Positions 18,967-28,415 are shown, counted from the first letter of the stretch. The stretch is 64,000 nucleotides of DNA from Chromohalobacter sp. 11-W (GCF_029889905.1 NZ_JARANZ010000005.1:124001-188000); one strand, 5' to 3'. Numbers and translations: made by a program. Notes: generated from the sequence alone by a model not told the origin.

Positions 18967-21063
18967 TCAATCGACCTCGGGGGTGTCGGCCTGCAAGGCC
19001 TCGCGCCGAATGCGCCAGTCTTCCAGCGCCATGCGCGCCTGGGCACGCTTAGCCTGTTCCTCCAAGGCGCGTGACGGCGACGTCGTGGCCGCCAGCGCGC
19101 TATCCTCCAAGTCAGGCGCGTCGTTCGACCAACGATAGTAGGTAGGATCGGTGAGGCTCGTGGCCGCTCCCGCATCGCTGATCATAATGCCCTGTCCACC
19201 ATCCTGATGGTTGAAGGTGAGTGCCATGGGCGATGTTTTTGGGGTATACAGATCACGCCCCATCCACGGCACCTGCGCGTCGGAAAGCGAATGCGCCCAT
19301 AGCGTCGGGAAAATATCCCGATGGCTGGTCCAGTCATCGACCTGCGCCTCGCCACCATCGCGATAGGCCGGCGGCACCCACATCAGGAGCGGCACACCGA
19401 ATTGATCGAACAAATCATGCGCGTCGGGATACTGCATGAGAGAGCGTGTATTGTGATCGCCGGTCGCCGCGAACAGCGTATGATCCATCAATCCATCGGC
19501 ATCGAGACGGTCGAGAAAACGGCCTAGGTTGTCATTGGCATATTGATAGGTCTCGAGGATCGAGGTGCCGAACTCGGGCGAGACGGCCAACTCATCGCCC
19601 AGCCGCGAGACATCCAAGGGCGCGGGATCGTAGTCTTCCGGAATCTTGTACGGCGGGTGATTGGTGACCGATAGCATCACCAGCAGCAGCTTCTCGTCGT
19701 TAGCCTCGGCCTCTTTCAGAAGCTCCTCGCCGTAGCGGAACATCCACTCATCGAAGGGCCCCCAGGTACCGCCCTTGGCCTCAGGGAAACGCTCGCGGAT
19801 CGCGCTCTCGCCCAGCACCTCGTCGAAGCCTTGACGCTTGAACGCATTGTCGAGGTTACGCCACTGTGCGGAGCCTGACTTCAGTAACACGGTGTGGTAT
19901 CCCGCACGCTCATAAGGCAACACAGCCGATGTCGAATACTGACGATAGCCGTAACGACTTTGCGTCAACGGGCTGATCGGCGTGTCGAGCAGCAGCCCCT
20001 CCAGGGAGGGATGCGTACCGTTCTCGGCCGATAGCGCATGCGGGAAATAATCCGCCTTTTCCTGCATCCAGGGACGCAAGTGCCCCAGAAGATCATTGTT
20101 CTCGGCGTCGTCGAAAGCCAGCGGGTGACGCCCCCAGCTTTCCATCAAGCTCAGCACGACATGCGGCGACTTCTCTTTTACAGCGGGTCGCACGGGGGTC
20201 GTCTCGGTCATGTGGTCGAGAACCGCCTGTGGAGTATCGGCCTGCGACCAACCGAGCACTTCTGCCGCCGCCATGGGGGAGCTGAACCCATAACGTGTCA
20301 GGCCCGACTGAGGATCGTCGCCAATCTGATTGACCTGACGCTCCTTCCAGGCGAGATAAAGCGCCTGCGGCCCACTGGGCACCAAATCGTTGACAAAGGC
20401 ATTCGACGAAACCGCCATGTGCATCTCGCGCAAGGGAAAGGTGCCCACAGTGCCACGCCCCAATCCAATCAACGCCACCCAGGAAACAACCACTAACAGG
20501 GTGGCCCAACGCCAGCCCAGGCGGCGCCGTGCTTGTCGGTGGCCATGCCGCATCAAAGCAACTTGGATCCCCGTCATGCCGGTCAAGGCAATCAGCAAGG
20601 AGAAAAAGGGATAGTCACTCCAGATCGTCTGCAGTACCGCCTGGGTATCGTCTTCGAACAACCCGAATATCAGCGAGTTGATCGGGCCCTGGTAAAAGGT
20701 GAAGAAGAAATGATTGATCAACGCCAGAAGATTGACCAGCACCATGATGGCAATGGCCCAGACCGGCCACAGGCGACGCCAGCCAGCCAAGAAGATACGC
20801 GGCAAGGGCAGCAGTGCCGTCGCCACCACCAGCCATGGCCCCAGGAGAACCGCCATGATCTTGGCGTCGAAACGTAGCCCCATCCAAAAGGCTTGCAGCA
20901 ACTCCCCGGTCGGGACATCGAGCGAAGACGGCGCATTCAGTTGCCACAGCAAGACACGCATCAAGGTCAGGGTCACTACCCCGATGAGCCCCAGCCGCCA
21001 CAGTTGACGGTTCATTTCGCGCCAGTGCTGCCAACGCGAGACGGTCACGGAATCGTTATACAT
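18967..21063 (-). CDS. LtaS/OpgB-like membrane phosphotransferase (sulfatase fold)
   Basis: A 698-residue inner-membrane protein. About five transmembrane segments occupy residues 20-200 (for example MAVLLGPWLVVATALLPLPR and WATLLVVVSWVALIGLG), followed by a periplasmic alkaline-phosphatase/sulfatase domain with VVLSLMESWGRH, the nucleophile Thr in SAENGTHPSLEGLLL, and FAATGDHNTRS as metal site. This layout matches the LTA synthase superfamily; in Gram-negatives such proteins add phosphoglycerol or phosphoethanolamine to periplasmic glucans or lipids. The acceptor cannot be told from sequence. It is a single gene with no partner nearby. Confidence 0.85.
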   Translation of the reverse strand: MYNDSVTVSRWQHWREMNRQLWRLGLIGVVTLTLMRVLLWQLNAPSSLDVPTGELLQAFWMGLRFDAKIMAVLLGPWLVVATALLPLPRIFLAGWRRLWPVWAIAIMVLVNLLALINHFFFTFYQGPINSLIFGLFEDDTQAVLQTIWSDYPFFSLLIALTGMTGIQVALMRHGHRQARRRLGWRWATLLVVVSWVALIGLGRGTVGTFPLREMHMAVSSNAFVNDLVPSGPQALYLAWKERQVNQIGDDPQSGLTRYGFSSPMAAAEVLGWSQADTPQAVLDHMTETTPVRPAVKEKSPHVVLSLMESWGRHPLAFDDAENNDLLGHLRPWMQEKADYFPHALSAENGTHPSLEGLLLDTPISPLTQSRYGYRQYSTSAVLPYERAGYHTVLLKSGSAQWRNLDNAFKRQGFDEVLGESAIRERFPEAKGGTWGPFDEWMFRYGEELLKEAEANDEKLLLVMLSVTNHPPYKIPEDYDPAPLDVSRLGDELAVSPEFGTSILETYQYANDNLGRFLDRLDADGLMDHTLFAATGDHNTRSLMQYPDAHDLFDQFGVPLLMWVPPAYRDGGEAQVDDWTSHRDIFPTLWAHSLSDAQVPWMGRDLYTPKTSPMALTFNHQDGGQGIMISDAGAATSLTDPTYYRWSNDAPDLEDSALAATTSPSRALEEQAKRAQARMALEDWRIRREALQADTPEVD

Positions 21064-21166
21064 ATGTCATCTCAGCCTGATAAGCGCGCACACTATACCG
21101 GCCTTGGACGACTCTGACGATGCGTTAGCGTGCTTGCTATTGGGAAAGATGAAGCTTCTTTACACA

Positions 21167-21194
21167 ACGACGCGCGGCCAAAACCGCGCGTCGT
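21167..21194. terminator. Perfect 11-bp hairpin downstream of epsC-type gene
   Basis: ACGACGCGCGG (21167-21177) pairs with CCGCGCGTCGT (21184-21194) around a six-base loop. It lies between the serine acetyltransferase stop and the phosphotransferase start, both on the minus strand. No U-run follows, so termination is likely but not certain. Confidence 0.5.
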
Positions 21195-21206
21195 ACTATC
21201 CTCTTG

Positions 21207-21260
21207 CGTTCACCGTCCTTCTTGCGCTCACCGTCCTTCTTGCGCTCACCGTCTTACGGG
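21207..21260. repeat. 18-bp tandem repeat at the 3' end of the serine acetyltransferase gene
   Basis: Units CGTTCACCGTCCTTCTTG (21207-21224), CGCTCACCGTCCTTCTTG (21225-21242) and a partial third copy (21243-21260). The third copy contains the stop codon of the minus-strand gene. Unit length equals the two other tandem repeats in this window. Confidence 0.8.
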
Positions 21261-22165
21261 CAGGGACCGCTTTGCAGATTGGCCTGAGTCACGTTGCTGC
21301 CCGGCTCCACGCTACGCGTGAGCCACACGTTGCCTCCAATGATCGAGCCCTTGCCGATAGTGATACGTCCCAAAATGGTCGCCCCGGCATAGACGACCAC
21401 ATCGTTCTCGACGATGGGGTGGCGCGGCAGGCCTTTTTCCAGGTGGCCACGCTCATCCGACGGAAAGCGCTTGGCCCCCAGTGTCACGGCCTGATAGAGG
21501 CGCACGTTATTACCGATGATCGCGGTTTCGCCGATGACCACACCAGTGCCATGGTCGATGAAGAAACCCTCGCCGATAGTGGCCCCCGGATGGATGTCGA
21601 TGCCCGTATCCGAATGCGCGATTTCCGCGATCATCCGCGCCAGCAACGACAGGTCCTCCTGGTAAAAATAGCTGGCGATACGGTGGTGGATAACCGCATG
21701 CACCCCCGGATAGCACAGCAGCACCTCATCGACGCTACGCGCCGCCGGATCGCCATGGTAGGCCGCCATCACATCGGCATCGAGGCGGCGGCGAAGCTCG
21801 GGCAAGTCGGCCGCGAACCCCTGCACGATCTCCACCGCACGCGCCTGGGTATCACCGGCATCGTGCCCCAATTGCCGGGCGATGTACTTCAGCTCCAGGC
21901 ACACTTCGTGGCATAGCGCATTGAGGGTGGCATCCAGCGTGTGACCGACGTAGAAGTCCTCGCTCTCGCGACGCAGATCACTAGGGCCGAGACGCATCGG
22001 AAACAACGCCCCGATCAAGTCGTCGGTAATGACACGAATGGCACTCCGCGACGGCAATTCACGACAGCCACGCTCGCGCGAGCGTCCATTACGCTCGCGC
22101 CAGGTTTCGCGAGTAGCTCTCAACTGCGTCACGATTTCCTCAAGCTGCCAATCGACGTTATGCAT
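21254..22165 (-). CDS. Serine O-acetyltransferase, EpsC/SrpH type
   Basis: A 303-residue left-handed beta-helix acetyltransferase that makes O-acetylserine from serine and acetyl-CoA, the carbon backbone for cysteine. The hexapeptide region shows GIDIHPGATIGEGFFIDHGTGVVIGETAIIG with the catalytic His/Asp pair, and IGGNVWLTRSVEPGS near the end. The long alpha-helical N-terminal domain and CYPGVHAVIHHRIASYFY fit the EpsC branch rather than the shorter CysE of E. coli. It lies next to, and on the same strand as, cysN-cysD, linking O-acetylserine supply to sulfate activation, though a terminator separates them. Confidence 0.9.
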   Translation of the reverse strand: MHNVDWQLEEIVTQLRATRETWRERNGRSRERGCRELPSRSAIRVITDDLIGALFPMRLGPSDLRRESEDFYVGHTLDATLNALCHEVCLELKYIARQLGHDAGDTQARAVEIVQGFAADLPELRRRLDADVMAAYHGDPAARSVDEVLLCYPGVHAVIHHRIASYFYQEDLSLLARMIAEIAHSDTGIDIHPGATIGEGFFIDHGTGVVIGETAIIGNNVRLYQAVTLGAKRFPSDERGHLEKGLPRHPIVENDVVVYAGATILGRITIGKGSIIGGNVWLTRSVEPGSNVTQANLQSGPCP

Positions 22166-22290
22166 ACCTCACCGTGTCCTCAATGAATACGAGTGCCTCA
22201 TGATAAGCCGCCTCATGGTCGAGTGCGACCTCGGTCCCGCGCACTTTCTTCGCGTAGTGCTTGCCACAGCGCTTACCGCAGCACCCAATG

Positions 22291-22324
22291 CAAAATGCCC
22301 TTCCCCGCGGGCGGGAAGGGGCAT
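22291..22324 (-). terminator. Intrinsic terminator of cysD-cysN
   Basis: ATGCCCTTCCC and GGGAAGGGGCAT (22295-22324) form a near-perfect stem; on the minus strand it is followed by TTTTG. It sits 24 bases beyond the cysN stop. Confidence 0.7.
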
Positions 22325-22347
22325 GCAAGACACTAGGCAGTCGCGGC

Positions 22348-23775
22348 TCAGTGCCCCATCAGCGAGCGGACGTCTTTCGCCTCCCAATGCGGGAAATGCT
22401 TACGAACCAACGCATTGAGTTCTATCTCGAAGGCCTGCCAATCCACCTCACCGTTGCTCGTACCGGCGCCCTTGGCCGCGCCACGTACCATCCCCGCGCC
22501 CACGGTGACGTTGGTCAACCGGTCGATGACGATGAAGCTGCCGGTGCCGGGGCTCACGCGGTAGTCGTCTACCGGTAGCGTGCCAGCCACGTCGACGCGG
22601 CAACGGCCGATGGCGTTGAGCCCCAGGGTCTCGGCAGCGTGATGCTCGAGCGTGTTGACGTCGATCTGGTAGTCGATCTGGCTCACCTTGCCGGCGAGAT
22701 CCCGGGTGGCGAGCTTGAGGTCATAAAGCCGGCCGGTCTCGAGAGCGGTGTCGTTCATCCACACGATGTCGGCCTCGAAGGCGTCGGCCAGTGGCACCTC
22801 GGCATCGGCGGCAACCAGCCAGTCACCCCGCGAGATGTCGATCTCATCATTCAGGGTGACGGTGATCGCTTGCCCCGGATACGCCACCTCGAGATCGCCA
22901 TCGAAGGTGACGATGCGCGCCACCGTGGAGGACTTGCCGGAGGGCAGCACCTTGACGGCCTGACCGGGGCGCAGAATACCGGCCTCGAGCGTGCCGCAGT
23001 AGCCGCGGAAGTCGAGGTGCGGACGATTGACGTACTGTACCGGCAGACGCAGATCCGTCAGGTTCCGGTCATGGGTGACCTCGACGGTCTCCAGCAGTTC
23101 GAGCAGCGGAGGCCCGTCATACCAAGGCGTGCTCTCGCTGGCATTGACGACGTTGTCGCCTTCCAGCGCGGACAGCGGCACGAAGTGAATGTCGGGGGCA
23201 TTGAGCTTGGCGGCGAAGTCACGGTACTCGGCGACGATCTCGTCGAAGCGTGCCTGGGAATAATCGACCAGGTCCATCTTGTTGACCGCGATCACCAGAT
23301 GCTGGATGCCCAGCAGATCGGCGATGAAGCTGTGCCGCCGGGTCTGAGTCTGCACACCGTAACGCGCGTCGATGAGGATCACCGCGAGGCTGGCCGTGGA
23401 GGCGCCGGTCGCCATGTTGCGAGTGTACTGCTCGTGGCCCGGCGTATCGGCGATGATGAACTTGCGCTTGTCGGTAGAGAAATACCGATACGCGACATCG
23501 ATGGTGATGCCCTGCTCACGCTCGGACTGCAAGCCGTCGACCAACAGCGCCAGGTCGACCTTATCGCCGGTGGTACCGCTGGTCTTGGAGGCCTGCGTGA
23601 TCGCCGCGAGCTGATCCTCATAGATCATCTTGGAATCGTGCAACAAACGCCCGATCAGGGTCGACTTGCCGTCGTCGACACTCCCGCAGGTGATGAAACG
23701 CAAGAGGTCCTTGTTTTCATGCTCGTGCAGGTAGGACTCAATATCGTCGGCAATCAGCGATGACTGGTGTGACAT
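22348..23775 (-). CDS. cysN: Sulfate adenylyltransferase large subunit (GTPase)
   Basis: A 475-residue EF-Tu-like GTPase that drives APS formation from sulfate and ATP together with CysD. G1 is GSVDDGKST, followed by the G2 [10 protein letters not shown]3 [12 protein letters not shown] and G4 NKMD; domains II and III follow. There is no C-terminal CysC (APS kinase) domain and no cysC gene nearby, so PAPS formation, if it occurs, is encoded elsewhere, or sulfate is reduced at the APS level. It overlaps the cysD stop by one base (TAATG). Confidence 0.96.
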   Translation of the reverse strand: MSHQSSLIADDIESYLHEHENKDLLRFITCGSVDDGKSTLIGRLLHDSKMIYEDQLAAITQASKTSGTTGDKVDLALLVDGLQSEREQGITIDVAYRYFSTDKRKFIIADTPGHEQYTRNMATGASTASLAVILIDARYGVQTQTRRHSFIADLLGIQHLVIAVNKMDLVDYSQARFDEIVAEYRDFAAKLNAPDIHFVPLSALEGDNVVNASESTPWYDGPPLLELLETVEVTHDRNLTDLRLPVQYVNRPHLDFRGYCGTLEAGILRPGQAVKVLPSGKSSTVARIVTFDGDLEVAYPGQAITVTLNDEIDISRGDWLVAADAEVPLADAFEADIVWMNDTALETGRLYDLKLATRDLAGKVSQIDYQIDVNTLEHHAAETLGLNAIGRCRVDVAGTLPVDDYRVSPGTGSFIVIDRLTNVTVGAGMVRGAAKGAGTSNGEVDWQAFEIELNALVRKHFPHWEAKDVRSLMGH

Positions 23776-24692
23776 TAAAAGTACCCTTCGCGTTTTTTAC
23801 GCTCCATGGACCCCGCCTGGTCGCGGTCGATAGTACGGCCGGAGCGCTCGCTGGTCTTGGTCAGCAGCATTTCCTGGATGATCTCGGGCAGCGTGTCGGC
23901 TTTCGATTCCACCGCGCCGGTAAGCGGGTAGCAGCCCAATGTACGAAAGCGTACCCACTTCTCTTCGGGGACTTCGCCTTCTCCCAGCGGCATGCGGTCG
24001 TCGTCGACCATGATCCACGTGCCGTCGCGCTCGACCACCGGGCGCGGGGCGGCGTAATACAACGGGACGATGGGGATCGATTCCAGATAGATGTACTGCC
24101 AGATATCCAGCTCGGTCCAGTTGGAGAGCGGGAAGACGCGGATCGACTCACCCTTGTTGATCTTGCCGTTGTAGATGCTCCAAAGCTCCGGACGCTGGTT
24201 CTTGGGGTCCCAACGGTGATGCTTGTCGCGGAAGGAGTAGACGCGTTCCTTGGCGCGCGAGGCTTCTTCGTCGCGGCGCGCGCCGCCGAAGGCCGCATCG
24301 AAGCCGTGCTTATCCAGGGCCTGCTTGAGCGCCTGGGTCTTCATGATGTCGGTATGCTTGGCACTGCCGTGATCGAACGGATTGATGCCCGCTTCGACGC
24401 CTTCCTGATTGATATGCTCGATCAACTCCATGCCCACCTCGTCCGCCATGCGGTCGCGAAACTCGATCATCTCGCGGAACTTCCAGGTGGTGTTGACATG
24501 CATCAACGGGAACGGCGGCGTGCCGGGATAAAACGCCTTGCGCGCCAGATGCAGCATCACCGACGAATCCTTGCCGATGGAGTACAGCATCACCGGGTTG
24601 GCGAATTCAGCGGCTACCTCGCGGATGATATGGATCGACTCCGCCTCAAGCTGCTTCAAGTGGGTTTGGCGTTCGGGTGAGATTTCAGACAT
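23775..24692 (-). CDS. cysD: Sulfate adenylyltransferase small subunit
   Basis: A 305-residue ATP-pyrophosphatase-fold subunit that adenylates sulfate to APS. The PP-loop [18 protein letters not shown], the segment [16 protein letters not shown], and [15 protein letters not shown] are diagnostic; [20 protein letters not shown] closes the protein. It is the first gene of cysD-cysN. The 174-base region upstream is AT-richer and contains TTGACG on the minus strand, a possible -35 element without a clear -10. Confidence 0.97.
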   Translation of the reverse strand: MSEISPERQTHLKQLEAESIHIIREVAAEFANPVMLYSIGKDSSVMLHLARKAFYPGTPPFPLMHVNTTWKFREMIEFRDRMADEVGMELIEHINQEGVEAGINPFDHGSAKHTDIMKTQALKQALDKHGFDAAFGGARRDEEASRAKERVYSFRDKHHRWDPKNQRPELWSIYNGKINKGESIRVFPLSNWTELDIWQYIYLESIPIVPLYYAAPRPVVERDGTWIMVDDDRMPLGEGEVPEEKWVRFRTLGCYPLTGAVESKADTLPEIIQEMLLTKTSERSGRTIDRDQAGSMERKKREGYF

Positions 24693-24866
24693 CTGAAAAC
24701 CTTGGTTTTTAGGAACAGTCGTTGAGACAAGCTGGAAGCTCGTGGCCCGCCGCTCTACGCGTCATGGCGCTCACGGTACCTAGAGACATATGATAACGTC
24801 AAAGAATTAAGGACTATCTTTTAAGCACGCAAAAGCATAAAAGGCATGAGCACAACGCCCCCACTC

Positions 24867-25589
24867 TCAAGGATCGACGCGCTCCACCCAGGTCGACAAA
24901 CGCTGTCCTTCGAGGTCGATGATGCGAAAACCGGGGCGAGACGCTTCATCGAGCGTGAACTCATCTCGCCGGGGAAGAAACTGATCGGCGGTGGCGGGAC
25001 AGCCGTAAACGGCAATGTCCCCATGGCGTTTCGCAAACGCCTGATGGATATGCCCACACAGCACCGCCCGTACCTGGCCGTAAGCGGCCAGCGTCTGCCA
25101 TAGCGCCTCGCGGTCCGCCAGGCCCAGTGCATCCATCCACGCCGAACCGATTTTCAGCGGCGGGTGGTGCATGGCCAGCAACGTCGGACGCTCGTCCTCC
25201 TCGAGACGCATGGCCAGGTCCTGCAAGGCGGCTTGGCCCAGCTCTCCGCCCGCTTGACCGGGTATGCGGGAGTCCAGCAGCAATAGCCGCCACTCGCCGA
25301 GGTCGAGTTCATCGTGAAAGGGATGTAGCTCTTCCATGAACTCGGGATGGTCGTGATTGCCGGTCATCCAGAACCATGGGCACTCGAACTCGGTGAAGAC
25401 CTCAAAAGCATGACGGTATGCCGCCGGGGATTCATCATGGCTGATGTCGCCACTGACCAGCACGATATCTGGACGCAATCGCCGTGCCTGGGCAACGACA
25501 GCGCGCAGCTGGCGCAGCGGATAGCCGATGCGTGAACGCGCCTCGGGATTGGCGCAGAGATGACAATCGCTGATCTGAATCAGGCGCAT
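24867..25589 (-). CDS. cpdA: 3',5'-cyclic AMP phosphodiesterase
   Basis: A 240-residue calcineurin-like metallophosphoesterase of the CpdA class, which hydrolyses cAMP. Metal motifs appear in order: LIQISDCHL, LVSGDISHDE, MTGNHDHPEF, LLAMHHPPLKIGSAWMD and CGHIHQAF. The ATG at 25589 overlaps the yqiB stop by one base; the longer frame upstream lies over yqiB and is not used. The order nudF-yqiB-cpdA matches enterobacteria. Confidence 0.93.
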   Translation of the reverse strand: MRLIQISDCHLCANPEARSRIGYPLRQLRAVVAQARRLRPDIVLVSGDISHDESPAAYRHAFEVFTEFECPWFWMTGNHDHPEFMEELHPFHDELDLGEWRLLLLDSRIPGQAGGELGQAALQDLAMRLEEDERPTLLAMHHPPLKIGSAWMDALGLADREALWQTLAAYGQVRAVLCGHIHQAFAKRHGDIAVYGCPATADQFLPRRDEFTLDEASRPGFRIIDLEGQRLSTWVERVDP

Positions 25590-26035
25590 CAAGGCAGCTC
25601 CGGCACGTCCACGGTCAGCCCGTGAGCCAAGCCATGTTCCAACCACTCCCCCAAGAAGCGATTGAGCTGGAGTTTTTCGTCGGGCTGATGCATACGCGCG
25701 TTGGGGTAGCGATACCGGCCATGAAAATGCCGTTGGCGCTGAAAGTCGGTGACTTCCGCCATGCGTGCGTCGTGATAAAGATGCACACGCATGCGCGGCG
25801 ACTCGATGATGCCGTCCAGCACACCACTCTGCGAGACACGACAAATGGTGGTGTAAGGCGCGCATTCGAGCACTTCCAGCCACAGCGAGCCAAAGCGACG
25901 ATGCTCACCGGCCAGGGCGACCTCGCGTGTTTCTCCGGCGCCCATGTCGCCGAGCAGTCGGCTCAGGCGCAGGTAGTTGGCCGTGCACTCGCCTTGCAGG
26001 GACTTGAGGTCGTTAACATATGCCGCTTTCGCCAT
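25589..26035 (-). CDS. yqiB: YqiB-family protein (DUF1249)
   Basis: A 148-residue cytosolic protein of unknown biochemical function. The pattern YLRLSRLLGDMGAGETREVAL, then HLYHDARMAEVTDFQRQR and NARMHQPDEKLQLNRFLGEWL, matches YqiB/DUF1249. It lies three bases after nudF and overlaps cpdA by one base, as expected for the conserved nudF-yqiB-cpdA unit. Confidence 0.9.
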   Translation of the reverse strand: MAKAAYVNDLKSLQGECTANYLRLSRLLGDMGAGETREVALAGEHRRFGSLWLEVLECAPYTTICRVSQSGVLDGIIESPRMRVHLYHDARMAEVTDFQRQRHFHGRYRYPNARMHQPDEKLQLNRFLGEWLEHGLAHGLTVDVPELP

Positions 26036-26038
26036 CCT

Positions 26039-26668
26039 CTACCTCCTTGCCCGTAGCGAGGCGCGCTCACGCACCAGCCAGTTCAACGCGATCAGGGACA
26101 TCGCGTTATCGATGACGCCTTGCTCGAGTAGCGCCCAGGTCTGGGCAAAGCTCAGTACGTGGACCTGAATATCCTCGTTTTCGCTCTCGAGACCGTGCAC
26201 ACCCCCCACACCGTCGCTATCCACCAGCCCGCAGAACAAGGTGACTCGCTCGGTGCACGCGCCGGGGCTCGGATAGTACGTATACAATTCGATCAACTCG
26301 CCGATCTCACAGCCAGCTTCTTCCATGGATTCACGGCGGGCGACCTCGGCGCCGGTCTCACCCGCGTCGACCAACCCCGCCACGGGCTCCAGCTTCCAAG
26401 GGCTTTGCGGATCGTCCAACGCACCGGCACGTATCTGTTCGACGTGCACCACGCAATCACGCTGCGGGTCGTAAAGCAGCACGCCGACCGCGTCGTGGCG
26501 CACATGAACTTCACGGAGGACCCGCTCGCTCCATCCACCGTCAAAACGACGATGCCGATAATGACGCCGCTCGAGACTGAAGAATCCCGACTGCAGCGTT
26601 TCATCGAAGCGCTCCTCTACCGACTCATGCGCGTAACGCGGCGTGTAGGGATGAGCCTGTTCAGCCAT
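26039..26668 (-). CDS. nudF: ADP-ribose pyrophosphatase (Nudix)
   Basis: A 209-residue Nudix hydrolase that splits ADP-ribose into AMP and ribose 5-phosphate. The Nudix box is complete, from GLVDAGETGAEVARRES to MEEAGCEIGEL, and the Pro-rich YYPSPGACTERVTLFCG loop that follows is typical of the ADP-ribose group. The start at 26668 (MAEQAHPYTPRYAHES) has a CAGGAGGC ribosome site; a longer frame upstream lacks one. It is the first gene of nudF-yqiB-cpdA. Confidence 0.93.
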   Translation of the reverse strand: MAEQAHPYTPRYAHESVEERFDETLQSGFFSLERRHYRHRRFDGGWSERVLREVHVRHDAVGVLLYDPQRDCVVHVEQIRAGALDDPQSPWKLEPVAGLVDAGETGAEVARRESMEEAGCEIGELIELYTYYPSPGACTERVTLFCGLVDSDGVGGVHGLESENEDIQVHVLSFAQTWALLEQGVIDNAMSLIALNWLVRERASLRARR

Positions 26669-26794
26669 GACGCCTCCTGACAGTAAAGCCATGAACGAGG
26701 CGACACGTTGCAAGGCGCGTCGCCCCCTAACACGGGCACAATGCGCCTCATTATCCCGACGCGGCATGGCGATGCCAACCGCGTCGGCGCTCTT

Positions 26795-27478
26795 CTATGA
26801 CAATTCGTCCAATAGCCGCCGAGCTTTCTCTCGCAACGCCTCGTCAGAATCGCGCCCCTTGCGGGCCAGGCCATCGACGGCCTGCTGCGCGTGGCGACGT
26901 GCCTCGGCGCGGCGCCCCTCGTCACGGAGATACGTGGCATAGAAGTAATGAGTGTCGATGCCATCGCCGCGAATTTCCAGCGCGCGACGCAACAGATCAC
27001 CGGCTTTGTCGTCATCGCCGAACGACACGGGCCAGCCCGGCGCACGATCGTATAGCGCGCCCAGCGTCACATAGGCGGAACCGTTATCGCCGCGCGGATC
27101 GAGCTCGATGGCACGTTCCAGCGCCTTGCGTGCACGTTTCGCCAGATCCAGCGCCCCGAGACCGCCCTTGGCCTTGGCATACGAGGCGAGAATCACGCCT
27201 TCGGCCGTCAATACATGTGCGTTGTCGGGATGCGCCTCAGCGAGAGCACCGGCCTCCTTCGCCAGGCTTGCAAGCGCCTTTTCCTGTGCCGCGCCCTGCA
27301 TGCCATATTCCACATTTCCCCAACGCGACATCAACGGATATACACCATCCGGCGAAGCATCGGCCCAGGCCATAGCGCTACTGAGCGCGCCGATCAATGC
27401 GGCGCACAAGACCACATAAAGACGTGCCGGAACGAGACAGCGTCGGCGACGTGCTCCCTCAACATAACGAACCTGCAT
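26795..27478 (-). CDS. Exported TPR-repeat protein
   Basis: A 227-residue protein with a signal peptide (LYVVLCAALIGALSSAMAWA, cleavage near residue 40) and TPR-like helices: KALERAIELDPRGDNGSAYVTLGALY and LLRRALEIRGDGIDTHYFYATYLRD are two recognisable repeats. The start has an AGGAGGTCGC ribosome site. Such proteins act as periplasmic scaffolds, but no partner is suggested by neighbours. Function unknown. Confidence 0.8.
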   Translation of the reverse strand: MQVRYVEGARRRRCLVPARLYVVLCAALIGALSSAMAWADASPDGVYPLMSRWGNVEYGMQGAAQEKALASLAKEAGALAEAHPDNAHVLTAEGVILASYAKAKGGLGALDLAKRARKALERAIELDPRGDNGSAYVTLGALYDRAPGWPVSFGDDDKAGDLLRRALEIRGDGIDTHYFYATYLRDEGRRAEARRHAQQAVDGLARKGRDSDEALREKARRLLDELS

Positions 27479-27570
27479 GCGACCTCCTGGCGTGCTGCAC
27501 CATTGCGATAATAGGTATGTTCACTCGCTCTAAAATGTAACGAACGTTTGAATTAATCGCTAAGTCGATT

Positions 27571-27624
27571 CGTCGTAGTCCGAATTTTCGTCGTAGTCCG
27601 AATTTTCGTCGTGGCCCGAGTCTT
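27571..27624. repeat. Three-copy 18-bp tandem repeat upstream of greB
   Basis: CGTCGTAGTCCGAATTTT occurs twice exactly (27571-27588, 27589-27606) and a third time with changes (27607-27624). It lies in the 232-base gap between divergent genes and ends about 85 bases before the greB start, so it may overlap the promoter region. Confidence 0.85.
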
Positions 27625-27710
27625 CGTATCGACGACTCCGCACCGGGCAGCGGGGTTGGCGTACCGGCACGGCTTGCGTAGGGTAAGCATTCCACGCTCT
27701 GGAGGTAGGC

Positions 27711-28250
27711 ATGAAAGGCCGCAACATGACCCGCTGGCGCGATCCTGCCAAGGACCCGCGCCAGGAAAAGAAGAGCCCGCTGATCACGGCACAGGGCTAT
27801 GCCCGGCTCAAGGGCATCCATGAGCATCTTTCCCGCGTCAAACGTCCCGCGCTTTCCACCAAGGTCGGCGAAGCCGCCGCCCAAGGGGACCGCAGCGAGA
27901 ACGCCGACTACACCTATAACAAGAAAGAGCTCAACCGCGTCATCGCGCGTATCCGCTATCTCGGCAAGCGTCTGGATGAGGTTCAGGTCGTCGACCGCCT
28001 GCCCGCCGACACCTCACGGGTGTACTTCGGCGCCTATGTCACGCTCGAGGATGAACACGGCGAGGAACTGGCGATTCGCATCGTAGGCCACGACGAAACC
28101 GACACCGACAAGCACTGGGTCAGCGTCGATGCTCCGCTCGCCCGAGCCCTGCTAGGCAAAGGACTCGACGAAGACGTCACCGTCAACGCCCCAGCCGGCG
28201 ATACCACCTACGTGATTACGGATATCGCCTACGACGATCCCGACGCCTAA
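27711..28250 (+). CDS. greB: Transcription elongation factor GreB
   Basis: A 179-residue factor that rescues backtracked RNA polymerase by stimulating transcript cleavage. The coiled-coil N-terminal domain carries the tip acidic segment GDRSENADYTYNKKELNRV, and the C-terminal FKBP-like domain ends with DTTYVITDIAYDD. Length and the arginine-rich start (MKGRNMTRWRDPAKDPRQEK) fit GreB better than GreA. A good GGAGG site precedes the ATG at 27711. Confidence 0.93.
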   Translation: MKGRNMTRWRDPAKDPRQEKKSPLITAQGYARLKGIHEHLSRVKRPALSTKVGEAAAQGDRSENADYTYNKKELNRVIARIRYLGKRLDEVQVVDRLPADTSRVYFGAYVTLEDEHGEELAIRIVGHDETDTDKHWVSVDAPLARALLGKGLDEDVTVNAPAGDTTYVITDIAYDDPDA

Positions 28251-28276
28251 GTTCTTTTCTGAAAAGTGCCTCGGAT

Positions 28277-28411
28277 GCGCTGAATAAATCGTCGAGCAGA
28301 ATGAAGTGCAAGGCGCCCGGAGCACAGAAGGCGAGACATAACATGGGGTTAGGCGAGCCTTCGAGCACCGCGTAACGCGGCGATTCGTCTGTGCAGACAT
28401 TTATGCAGTGC
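28277..28411. repeat. 135-bp inverted-repeat element between greB and rsmC (MITE-like candidate)
   Basis: GCGCTGAATAAAT (28277-28289) and ATTTATGCAGTGC (28399-28411) are inverted copies matching at 11 of 13 positions; with one gap the similarity continues inward for about 24 bases. The inside has no ORF. The element fills the space between two convergent genes, and its sequence does not resemble a simple terminator. It could be a small non-autonomous mobile element or a dispersed intergenic repeat. Confidence 0.5.
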
Positions 28412-28415
28412 TTCC

